DNA from: Arcobacter sp. F155
Lineage (GTDB): Bacteria; Campylobacterota; Campylobacteria; Campylobacterales; Arcobacteraceae
Direction of reading: 5' to 3'
Assembly: GCF_004116455.1 (NCBI RefSeq)
Contig: NZ_PDJU01000001.1
Span: 186,001-250,000, forward strand
Length of the DNA: 64,000 bases
Part shown: positions 1-8,399 of the stretch, one piece after another
How positions within the stretch are numbered: the first letter of the stretch is position 1
How the letters are laid out: each line of letters starts with the position of its first letter
The notes under the pieces: model-generated
Seen by the model: only the letters and a program-made list of their open reading frames with translations
Databases searched by the model: none
What the model was told of the DNA's origin: nothing
Program-made: the position numbers and the translations under genes

Positions 1-319
1 TTTGATATTTGATAAATTCATTGTTGTTTTCTAGTAGTTCAAATTTATTTAATACAGATTTTTTAATAATATGAGCAGGAAGGTTTTTCTTTTGTTCATT
101 TTCACTAAAAGCAAGAATTATTTCACTTTGTAACTCTTTTTCTTGAATATTCTTTTCAATAGTTGCATTTAAAATATACTCTTTTTCAAAAAGGTGTAAA
201 TCTCTAACTGAAAGAATAATCCCTGAAATTGAATAAACAATTGTTATACCAATAACTAAATAACCTAAGTCTCTATGCCAATTTCTAAATATGGTGGAAA
301 GCTTTTTTTTCTTTTTCAT
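1..319 (-). CDS. PepSY-associated membrane protein, partial (N-terminal part)
   Basis: Not closed in this window: the frame opens at an ATG at 319 on the minus strand and runs off the left edge with 106 codons visible. The N-terminus is basic (MKKKKLS), then RNWHRDLGYLV and a hydrophobic segment at about residues 18-35, then a soluble stretch. The HRxLGY plus transmembrane start is characteristic of PepSY-associated membrane proteins, which sit in the inner membrane and are often encoded beside TonB-dependent siderophore receptors. Function in iron or heme metal handling is inferred from the family only. A GGAG ribosome site lies 8 bases before the ATG, and a palindromic promoter region lies upstream. 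Confidence 0.75.
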   Translation of the reverse strand, partial: MKKKKKLSTIFRNWHRDLGYLVIGITIVYSISGIILSVRDLHLFEKEYILNATIEKNIQEKELQSEIILAFSENEQKKNLPAHIIKKSVLNKFELLENNNEFIKYQ

Positions 320-325
320 TATAAC

Positions 326-379
326 TCCAAAAAAATATTTTTTGGAATTATATTATTAGAAGTTAAACCTAAGTTTAAC
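326..379 (-). promoter_or_regulatory. Promoter with palindrome upstream of the PepSY gene
   Basis: On the minus strand a TATAAT (351-346) precedes the PepSY gene. About where the -35 should be lies a perfect inverted repeat, GTTAAAC-CTAA-GTTTAAC (362-379). Between the -10 and the start codon, A and T runs flanked by CC/GG (327-345) can pair and would cover the GGAG. The palindrome could be an operator or the terminator of the upstream gene, since it has no U-run directly after it. Operator is favoured. Confidence 0.4.
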
Positions 380-390
380 AGTAAGGTATT

Positions 391-960
391 TTATGCTTTT
401 TTTAGCTCTTGTATTAAAAGTAGTTCTTCTTGAGTATTGATATGTTGAGTATCATCTTTTTTTAGTTTTTTAAGTTCTACTATTTCAGCTGATAACTCTT
501 CTAATTTTAGAATTGATTCTTTAAGAGCCCCTGATAATTCACTACCTTTACCTAAATTATCTTTCTCTTCTTTAATTTCATCTGCATCTTTTATATCAGA
601 GCCATTTACAGACTTTTTAAACTCGGCAATCATTTTTTCAAGTTCATCTAGTAAGTTTTCAATAGCTTTTACATCACCAGTTCCATTTTCTTGCTCTTCT
701 TTTATTTTTTCAAGAATAGCTTCTTTTAACTTTTCAATCATTTCAAGTTCATCTTTTGTGAAACCAGTTTTTAATAGTGAAATAATATCTTCTACAAGTT
801 CTCTTGTTGATTTTTCAACTTTTAGTGGTTTTATTTCTTCTTCTTTTGATTGTGTATTTGAAAGTTCATCTTTAAAGATACTATTTTCAGTTGAAGTTTC
901 TTTTTTAGATTCATTGTTAGTAAAATAATAGTTATTTTGTGTTGCAGGTACTACAATCAT
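391..960 (-). CDS. Charged coiled-coil hypothetical protein
   Basis: A 189-residue protein I do not recognise. It begins MIVVPATQNNYYF, continues with a Ser/Thr/Asn/Glu-rich linker to about residue 45, and then is almost entirely Lys/Glu/Leu-rich and predicted helical or coiled-coil (about 50-189). No signal peptide, membrane segment, Cys or catalytic motif is visible. It lies 71 bases upstream of the PepSY gene in the same direction, with a possible promoter between them, so they need not be one operon. It may be a structural or partner protein. No function is proposed. Confidence 0.7.
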   Translation of the reverse strand: MIVVPATQNNYYFTNNESKKETSTENSIFKDELSNTQSKEEEIKPLKVEKSTRELVEDIISLLKTGFTKDELEMIEKLKEAILEKIKEEQENGTGDVKAIENLLDELEKMIAEFKKSVNGSDIKDADEIKEEKDNLGKGSELSGALKESILKLEELSAEIVELKKLKKDDTQHINTQEELLLIQELKKA

Positions 961-1077
961 AATATTTCCTTAAATAATATAGATTATTATAATAAAATTA
1001 ATATTAAAAACATAATAAAACAAATGCTTAATTAACTTTTACTATAATACAAAAAAAATTTTAAAAATAAGAGTATT

Positions 1078-1674
1078 ATGAAAAACAATAAACCAACTAC
1101 AAAAATTATTGCAGGAAAATATAAAGGAAAAGTATTAGAACTACCTTCACTTGATGTTACAAGAAGTTCTAAGGCAAGATTAAAAGAGTCACTTTTTAAT
1201 GTTTTACAATTTGATATTATCGATAAAGTATTTGTTGAAAGCTTCGCAGGAAGTGGAAGTATTGGACTTGAAGCCATTAGTAGAGATGCTAAGAAGGCTT
1301 ATTTTGTAGAACTTGATAAAAATTCATATAGATGCTTAACAAACAATTGTAAAGCAGTAGAACCTCAAAAGTGTCAAACTTTTTTTGGAGATACATTTTC
1401 TCAAACTCCTGCTATTTTAGATAGTCTAAAAAACAGTGAAGATGAGATTGTATTATATGTTGACCCTCCCTTTGATTACAGAGATGGAATGGAAGAGATT
1501 TATGAAAAATCTTTTGATATGATTAGAAATATTGTAAATGAAAATATTTATTTAATAGTAATTGAGCATGTCTCAACTCTTGAAATTCCAGAGACTTTAG
1601 GTAAATTTACTCTTCAAAGAACTAAGAAGTTTGGTAAAAGCTCTTTATCTTATTTTGAAAGTAGTGAAGCTTAG
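1078..1674 (+). CDS. rsmD: 16S rRNA (guanine966-N2)-methyltransferase RsmD
   Basis: Transfers a methyl group from SAM to N2 of G966 in 16S rRNA in the cytoplasm. The sequence shows the family start IIAGKYKGK (10-18), the SAM-binding loop ESFAGSGSIGLEA (54-66) and the catalytic DPPF motif (129-132). At 198 residues it has the usual length. A TATAAT (1043-1048) lies 30 bases before the ATG. The next gene starts three bases after the stop, so the two are co-transcribed. Confidence 0.93.
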   Translation: MKNNKPTTKIIAGKYKGKVLELPSLDVTRSSKARLKESLFNVLQFDIIDKVFVESFAGSGSIGLEAISRDAKKAYFVELDKNSYRCLTNNCKAVEPQKCQTFFGDTFSQTPAILDSLKNSEDEIVLYVDPPFDYRDGMEEIYEKSFDMIRNIVNENIYLIVIEHVSTLEIPETLGKFTLQRTKKFGKSSLSYFESSEA

Positions 1675-1677
1675 ATT

Positions 1678-2478
1678 ATGGCAAAGGTGGCATTTGGATT
1701 ACTAGTATCATTAGTTTTATTGGTATTTTTTCTGCCATTTTTTTACACTGTATCTGCTTATGAATTAAACCCTTCAAAAATACTACTTGCTCCTTCTTTT
1801 GAACATATTATGGGAACAGATAGATTAGGAAGAGATATTTTTGCAAGGGTTTTACAAGGTGGACAAACTTCACTTATAATAGGTTTTTTAAGTGCAAGTA
1901 TTGCTTCACTTATAGGACTTTTTATTGGTATAAATGCTGCATTTTTTAAAGGTAAAGTTGATAAGGCAATAATTATTCTAATAGACCTTTTTCTAACTTT
2001 TCCAACTTTCTTTTTACTTCTTGCATTGGTTGCTTATATTCAAGCTTCTATTTTAGTTTTAGTAATAGTTATTTCAATAACTGGCTGGATGGGAATGGCA
2101 AGACTTATTAGAAGTGAGAGTTTTGCAATAGGAAATCAACCTTTTATCAAGATTTTGAAACTTGCAAATGTACCTAAGACAAAAATCATATTTAAATATT
2201 TTGCTCCACTTTTAGCACCTATTTTTCTTATTTCCTTTACTTTTGGAGTAGGTGGTGCAATTTTAGCTGAGTCAGGACTATCTTTTTTAGGACTTGGTGT
2301 AAATCCTCCACAAATGTCTTGGGGTAGTTTACTTAGTGATGGAAAAGCTGTTATGGATATTGCTTGGTGGGTTAGTTTCTTTCCTGGACTTATGATATTT
2401 TTAATAACTTTTTGTTTAATGCAAATATCTGATTACTTACAACAAAAATTTAATACAAAAGAGATACAAAGTACATAA
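1678..2478 (+). CDS. DppC/OppC-type ABC transporter permease
   Basis: An inner-membrane permease of the dipeptide/oligopeptide/nickel ABC family. The family hallmark GTDRLGRDIFARVLQG is present near residue 46, followed by five membrane segments, the cytoplasmic EAA-like loop around 160-185, and the typical GLSFLGLG...PPQMSWG near the C-terminus. At 266 residues it is slightly short for DppC, with a reduced N-terminus. It starts three bases after rsmD. No binding protein, DppB partner or ATPase is encoded nearby, so the rest of the transporter must be elsewhere. The substrate cannot be read from the sequence. Confidence 0.88.
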   Translation: MAKVAFGLLVSLVLLVFFLPFFYTVSAYELNPSKILLAPSFEHIMGTDRLGRDIFARVLQGGQTSLIIGFLSASIASLIGLFIGINAAFFKGKVDKAIIILIDLFLTFPTFFLLLALVAYIQASILVLVIVISITGWMGMARLIRSESFAIGNQPFIKILKLANVPKTKIIFKYFAPLLAPIFLISFTFGVGGAILAESGLSFLGLGVNPPQMSWGSLLSDGKAVMDIAWWVSFFPGLMIFLITFCLMQISDYLQQKFNTKEIQST

Positions 2479-2544
2479 AATACTTTTTTGTAGATTATTG
2501 TAATATTTTCTGAAACTTTTTTGTAACTTTCAAATAATTAATGC

Positions 2545-2572
2545 TATAATTCCCGACTTTTTTACTAAAGGA
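2545..2572 (+). promoter_or_regulatory. Promoter and ribosome site of the NhaC gene
   Basis: TATAAT at 2545-2550 forms the -10, preceded by AT-rich sequence with no clear -35, as is common in Campylobacterota. AAAGGA (2567-2572) sits five bases before a TTG codon at 2578, which supports TTG as the start. Confidence 0.6.
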
Positions 2573-2577
2573 TTACT

Positions 2578-4284
2578 TTGAGTAGTACTATAAAATCATT
2601 ATTAATATTAGCTATTTTACCGATAGCTCTCTTTGCTGAAGGAAAAGATAATGCTGTGACTTATGGTGCTTTAACACTGCTTCCACCGTTGGTTGCAATT
2701 GTTTTAGCCTTTGTTACTAGAAATGTTATCTTCTCACTTTTTATGGGTATATTTACTGGAACATTTATGGTAAATATTGGTGGTGCAAATATCTTTGCAA
2801 GTTTCTTTAATGCATTTGTTGATATGTCTGGAAAAATGGTTGGTTCTATGGCAGATTCTTGGAATGCAGGTATTATCATGCAAGTACTTACTATTGGTGG
2901 TATGATTGCTGTTATTACTAAAATGGGTGGTCCAAGAGCAATTGCTGAAAAACTAGCTGAAAAAGCTAAAACTCCTGCAACAGCACAGTTTTATACTTGG
3001 GTAATGGGATTTTTTATCTTCTTCGATGATTATGCAAACTCTTTAGTTGTAGGTCCAATAATGAGACCAGTAACTGATAAATTAAAAATTGCTAGAGAAA
3101 AATTAGCATTTATTATTGACTCTACTGCTGCTCCTATTGCAGGATTAGCATTAATTTCAACTTGGGTTGGATATGAGCTTTCTTTAATCAAAGATGCTTA
3201 TGAAACAATTGGTCAACCTGAAGTAAATGCTTTCGCTGTTTTTGTTGAAACTCTTCCTTATAGATTCTATAACATCTTAATGTTAGCATTTGTATTTATA
3301 TCTGCATTATCATTAAGAGAGTTTGGTCCTATGCATACAGCAGCTAAAAGAGCTTATGAAAAAGGTGAAGTAACAAATCCAAAAACTGACTCAACACTTA
3401 TGAATCAAGAAAACTCTTTCATGATGCCAAAAGAGGGAGTTAAATACTCGATTTTCAATGCAATTATTCCAATTGCAGTTTTAATCGTAGTTGCAATTGT
3501 TGGTTTTTATATCAATGGTGTAAGTGGATTAGAAGGTGATACTTTAAAAGCTGTTCAAGCTGATCCATACTCTTTTGCTTCAATTAGAGAAGCTTTTGGT
3601 GCAGCTGATGCATCTATTGTTATTTTTGAGGCAGCATTATTAGCTTCTTTAGTTGCTATTGGTATGGGATTACAACAAAAAGTATTCTCTTTACATGAAG
3701 CAATTGAAACTTGGGTTTATGGGGCAAAAGCACTTGTAATTACAGCTGTAATTTTAATCCTTGCTTGGTCTTTATCTGCTGTTATGAAAGAACTAGGAAC
3801 TGCACAGTATCTTGTAACAATGTTATCTGATTCTACTCCACAGTTTATTTTACCAACTATTATTTTTGTACTTGGTTCTATTATCTCTTTCTCAACTGGA
3901 ACTTCATATGGAACAATGGGTATTTTAATGCCTTTAACTATTCCATTAGCAAGTGCAATTGGAATTCATACTGGACTAGAGGGAACTGATTTACACAGTT
4001 ATATTGTATTAAATGTAGGGGCTGTATTAACAGGTGCTATTTTTGGAGACCATTGTTCTCCAATCTCTGATACATCTATTTTATCATCTATGGCATCTTC
4101 TTGTAATCATATGGACCACATCTCTACGCAGTTACCATATGCGTTATTTGTAGGTTTTGTAGCGATTGTTTGTGGATATTTACCAGCAGCATTTGGTGTG
4201 TCTGTTTATGTATTGCTTCCTCTTGGATTAGCAATCATTTATTTAGTAATAAGATTCTACGGAAAACCTTATATGAACAACTAA
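2578..4284 (+). CDS. NhaC-family sodium/proton antiporter
   Basis: A 568-residue inner-membrane carrier with at least twelve hydrophobic segments. The signature GDHCSPISDTSILSS lies about 485-500, matching the NhaC/MleN superfamily. Such proteins exchange Na+ (or Na+ with an organic acid) for protons. The start is a TTG with a good ribosome site, and the first 20 residues (LLILAILPIALFAEG) look like a cleavable signal peptide, as in long NhaC homologues. It has its own promoter and a strong terminator after it, so it is monocistronic. Exact ion and solute specificity is not readable. Confidence 0.88.
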   Translation: MSSTIKSLLILAILPIALFAEGKDNAVTYGALTLLPPLVAIVLAFVTRNVIFSLFMGIFTGTFMVNIGGANIFASFFNAFVDMSGKMVGSMADSWNAGIIMQVLTIGGMIAVITKMGGPRAIAEKLAEKAKTPATAQFYTWVMGFFIFFDDYANSLVVGPIMRPVTDKLKIAREKLAFIIDSTAAPIAGLALISTWVGYELSLIKDAYETIGQPEVNAFAVFVETLPYRFYNILMLAFVFISALSLREFGPMHTAAKRAYEKGEVTNPKTDSTLMNQENSFMMPKEGVKYSIFNAIIPIAVLIVVAIVGFYINGVSGLEGDTLKAVQADPYSFASIREAFGAADASIVIFEAALLASLVAIGMGLQQKVFSLHEAIETWVYGAKALVITAVILILAWSLSAVMKELGTAQYLVTMLSDSTPQFILPTIIFVLGSIISFSTGTSYGTMGILMPLTIPLASAIGIHTGLEGTDLHSYIVLNVGAVLTGAIFGDHCSPISDTSILSSMASSCNHMDHISTQLPYALFVGFVAIVCGYLPAAFGVSVYVLLPLGLAIIYLVIRFYGKPYMNN

Positions 4285-4285
4285 T

Positions 4286-4309
4286 AAAAAAGAGGGAAAC
4301 CTCTTTTTT
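4286..4309. terminator. Bidirectional intrinsic terminator
   Basis: A perfect 10-bp stem (AAAAAAGAGG with CCTCTTTTTT) closes on a GAAA tetraloop, with a U-run on one side and an A-run on the other. It serves both the NhaC gene and the converging SDR gene, whose stop codon overlaps its right edge. Confidence 0.9.
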
Positions 4310-5129
4310 ATATTCTATTTAAAAGCTTATCAAGTAAGCTTGTACTTAATACTCTTTTTGCAAAACCTAAAATATAAGTAGCCTTTGTAACATAATATCT
4401 TGGTTTTGGTTTTTGTGTCTGCATAATTTTTAATACAACATTTGCAACTGAAGTTGCTGGAAGATTAAAAGGTGTTGTATCTTTATCATTTTCAAGCCTA
4501 TCTTTTAACTCTTTTTTATATGTAGGAGTAAAGAAGCTATTTTCTATATCTACATTTTGATTAAACTTTTTAAGAGCATTTTCTCTAAACTTTGAAGTTA
4601 CAGGTCCTGTGTTTATTGTAGAGATATAAATATTATTATCACTAACTTCTTGTCTCATAGTATCAGCAAGTCCTTCAATAGCATATTTAGAAGCATTGTA
4701 TGCACCTCTAAATTTTAGTGAAATAATTCCCAATACAGAAGAGTGCTGAATAACCTTTCCGAAGCCTTGTTTTCTAAAGATTTTCATAGCTTGGATAGTA
4801 GCTTCATGTAGTCCAAAAAGGTTTGTTTCAAACTGTTCTTTTAATGTTTCAGTTGTGATATCTTCAACAGCTCCTGGTTGTCCATATCCAGCATTGTTAA
4901 AGATAGCATCTAGTTTTTTATCTTTTTCTAAAATATATTCTAAAGCTTTTGTAATATCTTCTTTGATAGTCACATCTACTTTTAGTGCATCAAAGCCTAG
5001 CTCTTTTAGTTTTTGTACATCTTCTTTTTTTCTAGCACTTGCATAAACTTTGTAGCCGTTTTCTTTTAAAGTAAGTGCTGTTTGAAATCCTATTCCAGTG
5101 GAACATCCTGTTATAAAAATATTTTGCAT
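4308..5129 (-). CDS. Short-chain dehydrogenase/reductase
   Basis: A 273-residue classical SDR oxidoreductase. Visible are the nucleotide-binding GCSTGIG (8-14), NNAGYG (78-83), the catalytic Ser near 130, and YNASK (144-148) supplying Tyr and Lys. SDRs reduce or oxidise alcohol/carbonyl groups with NAD(P)H. The basic residues after strand 2 (SARKKED) suggest NADP preference. It is a single-gene unit converging on the NhaC gene. The substrate is unknown. Confidence 0.9.
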   Translation of the reverse strand: MQNIFITGCSTGIGFQTALTLKENGYKVYASARKKEDVQKLKELGFDALKVDVTIKEDITKALEYILEKDKKLDAIFNNAGYGQPGAVEDITTETLKEQFETNLFGLHEATIQAMKIFRKQGFGKVIQHSSVLGIISLKFRGAYNASKYAIEGLADTMRQEVSDNNIYISTINTGPVTSKFRENALKKFNQNVDIENSFFTPTYKKELKDRLENDKDTTPFNLPATSVANVVLKIMQTQKPKPRYYVTKATYILGFAKRVLSTSLLDKLLNRI

Positions 5130-5196
5130 TTATTGTCCAATTTTTAGTTTTAAAGAGGCATTATATCAAAAAGTGATTTTTAGTAAATGAAAGAAA

Positions 5197-5220
5197 AAGG
5201 CTACTTTCAAATGTAGCCTT
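5197..5220 (-). terminator. Intrinsic terminator of the GGDEF-EAL gene
   Basis: Inverted repeat AAGGCTAC / GTAGCCTT with an 8-base loop, followed on the minus strand by a T-rich stretch (TTTTTCTTTC). It lies just after the stop codon of the gene at 5225. Confidence 0.8.
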
Positions 5221-5224
5221 AATT

Positions 5225-7486
5225 TTAGTGATAGTTTTTAATATATGCTAATAAGTCCTCTTTTTTTAGTGGTTTTGAGTATAAGTATCCTTGGAATAAG
5301 TCACAATCTAAATTTGTAAGTTTTTGTTCTTGTTCTTTTGACTCAATACCTTCTGCAACAATTAGCATATCAAAGTTTTTTCCAATAGAGATAATACTTT
5401 CTACCATACTTTCAGAGGATTTATCAAAAAGAATATCATCAATAAAGCTTTTATCAATCTTTAGTTCATCTACGGGAAGCTTTTTAAGAAGGCTTAGTGA
5501 AGAGTATCCTGTACCAAAATCATCTAAAGAGATTTTTACATTTTGTTTTTTTATCTTATTTAATAGGTTGATGATAAAATCTAAGTCTTCGATAAATACA
5601 TTTTCTGTAACTTCAAGGGTGATTTTAAGTCTATCAAAATTGATTTTTTCAACTATTGCAAAAAGGTTTTCATAAAAGTTTGGTTCCATAAACTGTTTTA
5701 CAGAGATATTTATAGATAACTGAAATTTTTTATTTATCTGTTTTTGAATAGTTTGGATATCACTTAAAGAAGTTTTGATAATATGCTCTCCAAGTTTTGA
5801 CATTAGTCCACTTGCTTCTGCTATTTTTATAAATTGGTCAGGTGGAACAAAGCCAAGTTTTTCATTTTCCCACCTAACTAAAGCTTCTACTCCATAAAGT
5901 TCACCTTTTTTATCTATTTGTGGTTGGTATGCCATATAGATTTCACTATTTTCAACGGCAGTTTTTAGTTCATGTTCAATCAGGGATGATTTTAGATATT
6001 TATGCTTGATAGAATCTTCAAAGATACAGTAAGTATTTTTCTCTTTTTTTGCCTCATACATAGCTATATCTGCATATCTTTTTATTTCATCAAAGTTTTT
6101 TCCATCGATTGGGTATTGAGATATACCAATACTTGCTCCTAAAATAAACTGGTAATGGTCAATTGGGTAGGGCTCTGAAACTCTTTGGATAATGTCACTT
6201 GCTAGTTTTTTTATTTTATCTTTCTTTGTCTCAAATACAATAAGAATAAATTCATCTCCACTATACCTAACTAACACATCTTTTGGTTTTTTGAAGCTTT
6301 GTAGTCTTTGGGATATTTTTTTTAGTACTTCATCCCCATAGTTATGTCCATAGTTGTCATTTATACTTTTAAAGTTGTCCATATCAATAAATAGAAGACT
6401 AAAACTTTTGTTTTTGTAGGCTTTGAAGTCTTTTTCAAAGATATTTGATAGGTATAATCTATTATGCAAGTTTGTCAAGTAATCATGGGTAGCTTGATGA
6501 TATAAGGCTTTTTGTTTTTGTTTTTCAAAGTTATCAATTATTCTAAATAAGTAGTATAGAACAAGCATTAAAACAAAAAAAGTAACGGCAAATATAATCG
6601 ACTCTTCAATAATATCCTTATAGAAGTTTTCCATTTTATTTTGATTTACTATCCACAGTTTATATCTTTTTATATATTTTAAAGTAGATAAGACTTCACT
6701 TTTTTGGTGATGTCTAACTAGGTTGATTGAAATAGCTCTTTCTTCATTTTTTATTTCTTCAATTGAAGTTTTGTATTTCTTTTCTACACTTCTTTTTATA
6801 AGCTCAATATTTTCTTTTGGAATAGGGAAATTATATACTTCTAGCTTACTATCATCTCTGATTTCAGTTATTTGATTGTAGTAGTCTAGTTCTCTAAAGA
6901 CAAGTGTTGATTTAGGAATTGTATTAAATGCTTTATTTACATTTATTCCTGCTGTCATAACCGCAATTGTGTTTCCACTTTTATCTTTTATAGCTTTTCT
7001 TATTGGTATTACTAGAGATTCTAAAACTTTATGATAATAAGTCCTTCCAATTACCATATAGTCTTTGTCTAAAGCATATTTGAAAGACTCTTTTGTCTCT
7101 TTTTTTTCTAATAAGTTTGGTAGTTTTTTAATATCTTTTAGATTGCTACTTGTAACATATAATTCTCCGTTTGCTTTTGCTAAACCAAATGCAGCAATAG
7201 GGGAGTCAAGGATTAAAAGGTTATCTAAAATCTTTCTTGATTTATCTAAAGACTTATAGTTTTCATTTTGTGTTAATTGTTCCCCTAATATATCTAGTAA
7301 CATCTCTTGTTGTATAAAAGTTGAATAAATAGCAGCACTGCTTGTTTTTAAAAGAGCTTTTTGTTTTTGAATATACTCATTTTCTATATGTTTTGATGTA
7401 CTGTATATTGAAGTGATTAAAATAGCTAGACCTATTATAATTAGGAAATAAAATAGTGACCATATATTTTTTTTCAAGATAGCCAT
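5225..7486 (-). CDS. Membrane-anchored GGDEF-EAL cyclic-di-GMP enzyme
   Basis: A 753-residue sensor protein. Transmembrane segment at about 9-27, a periplasmic sensory region of about 260 residues, a second membrane segment at about 292-312, then GGDEF and EAL domains. The GGDEF signature reads YSGDEF. The variant SGDEF occurs in active cyclases, and the half-site residues for GTP binding around it look normal. The EAL domain keeps EALVRW, LEVTEN, DDFGTGYSSL and the EGIE glutamate, so phosphodiesterase activity is likely. The periplasmic part resembles a Cache-type ligand domain. A strong ribosome site (AGGACCACC) precedes the ATG. Confidence 0.9.
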   Translation of the reverse strand: MAILKKNIWSLFYFLIIIGLAILITSIYSTSKHIENEYIQKQKALLKTSSAAIYSTFIQQEMLLDILGEQLTQNENYKSLDKSRKILDNLLILDSPIAAFGLAKANGELYVTSSNLKDIKKLPNLLEKKETKESFKYALDKDYMVIGRTYYHKVLESLVIPIRKAIKDKSGNTIAVMTAGINVNKAFNTIPKSTLVFRELDYYNQITEIRDDSKLEVYNFPIPKENIELIKRSVEKKYKTSIEEIKNEERAISINLVRHHQKSEVLSTLKYIKRYKLWIVNQNKMENFYKDIIEESIIFAVTFFVLMLVLYYLFRIIDNFEKQKQKALYHQATHDYLTNLHNRLYLSNIFEKDFKAYKNKSFSLLFIDMDNFKSINDNYGHNYGDEVLKKISQRLQSFKKPKDVLVRYSGDEFILIVFETKKDKIKKLASDIIQRVSEPYPIDHYQFILGASIGISQYPIDGKNFDEIKRYADIAMYEAKKEKNTYCIFEDSIKHKYLKSSLIEHELKTAVENSEIYMAYQPQIDKKGELYGVEALVRWENEKLGFVPPDQFIKIAEASGLMSKLGEHIIKTSLSDIQTIQKQINKKFQLSINISVKQFMEPNFYENLFAIVEKINFDRLKITLEVTENVFIEDLDFIINLLNKIKKQNVKISLDDFGTGYSSLSLLKKLPVDELKIDKSFIDDILFDKSSESMVESIISIGKNFDMLIVAEGIESKEQEQKLTNLDCDLFQGYLYSKPLKKEDLLAYIKNYH

Positions 7487-7628
7487 AAGGTGGTCCTTTA
7501 ATATAGTTATAGATTATATATTATTCCATATTTTATTACAAATAGCTTTTAGAACTTGTATATTTTTAGGCTATTTATTATCAATTTATACTTTTTTGAT
7601 ATGATAAACAAAAATTTCAAGAGAGATA

Positions 7629-8399
7629 ATGAATTCAATAAAAGAACTTTTAGATAAAGAAGTTTGTAATAGAAATAATAATTGTGAGCTTTCATATGAA
7701 AGACCAGATCCACTTTTAGTAGCAAGTAGATATAAAGATGAATATATAATACTTTTATGTGCCTTGTTTGGGTATGGGAAAGCTTCATTGATAGTAAAGT
7801 TTTTAGATAGTTTAAACTTTGACTTACTAAATGAAAAAGAAGAAGTTATAGATAAAGAGCTTGAAAGTTTTTATTATAGATTTCAAAATAGTGAAGATGT
7901 AAAAACTATTTTTAGAACCTTTAGACGTATGAGACAAGAAGATAGCTTAAATGATATATTCTTTCAAAGTTACAAAAAAGAGAATAATATATTAGAAGCT
8001 CTTGATTCTCTTATTTTAAAAATACATAAAATAGCAAACTATAGTTCTCAAGGTTTCACTTTTTTAGTTTCAAGTCCATTAAAAAGAGATAAACAAGGAC
8101 AGATAAAAGAGATAGGAAATGCTCCATACAAAAGATGGATGATGTACTTAAGATGGATGGTTAGAAATGATAATCTTGACTTAGGTTTGTGGAAAGGTAT
8201 AGATAAAAAAGATTTAATTCTTCCCCTTGATACACACACTTTTAAAGTATCTCAAAAACTTGGATTACTTGATAGGAAAACTTACGATTTAAAATCAGCT
8301 ATTTTAATTACTGAAAAGTTAAAAGAGTTTGATAATCTTGATCCTATAAAATATGATTTTGCTTTATACAGGATTGGGCAAGAAAAGATTATTGATTAG
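7629..8399 (+). CDS. TIGR02757/DUF2400 family protein
   Basis: A 256-residue soluble protein with the conserved family blocks DPLLVASRY, CALFGYG, KRWMMYLRWMVR and the ending PLDTHTFKVSQKLG...RIGQ. The last blocks resemble a helix-hairpin-helix DNA glycosylase core. The family is broad in Campylobacterota and Bacteroidetes, and its biochemical role is not established to my knowledge. The gene is alone, diverges from the GGDEF-EAL gene, and its 3' end overlaps the converging glycosidase gene by 36 bases. Confidence 0.85.
   Translation: MNSIKELLDKEVCNRNNNCELSYERPDPLLVASRYKDEYIILLCALFGYGKASLIVKFLDSLNFDLLNEKEEVIDKELESFYYRFQNSEDVKTIFRTFRRMRQEDSLNDIFFQSYKKENNILEALDSLILKIHKIANYSSQGFTFLVSSPLKRDKQGQIKEIGNAPYKRWMMYLRWMVRNDNLDLGLWKGIDKKDLILPLDTHTFKVSQKLGLLDRKTYDLKSAILITEKLKEFDNLDPIKYDFALYRIGQEKIID

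Noticed and set aside
1032-1277. Minus-strand frame over the start of rsmD
   Set aside because: rsmD is certain, and the opposite frame has no family pattern or ribosome site.
5225-7486. SGDEF instead of GGDEF taken as a dead cyclase
   Set aside because: The Ser variant occurs in active enzymes, and the surrounding residues are intact.
7549-7788. Minus-strand frame of 79 codons over the DUF2400 start
   Set aside because: It is Leu/Tyr/Lys-rich low-complexity sequence opposite a well-supported gene and its promoter region.
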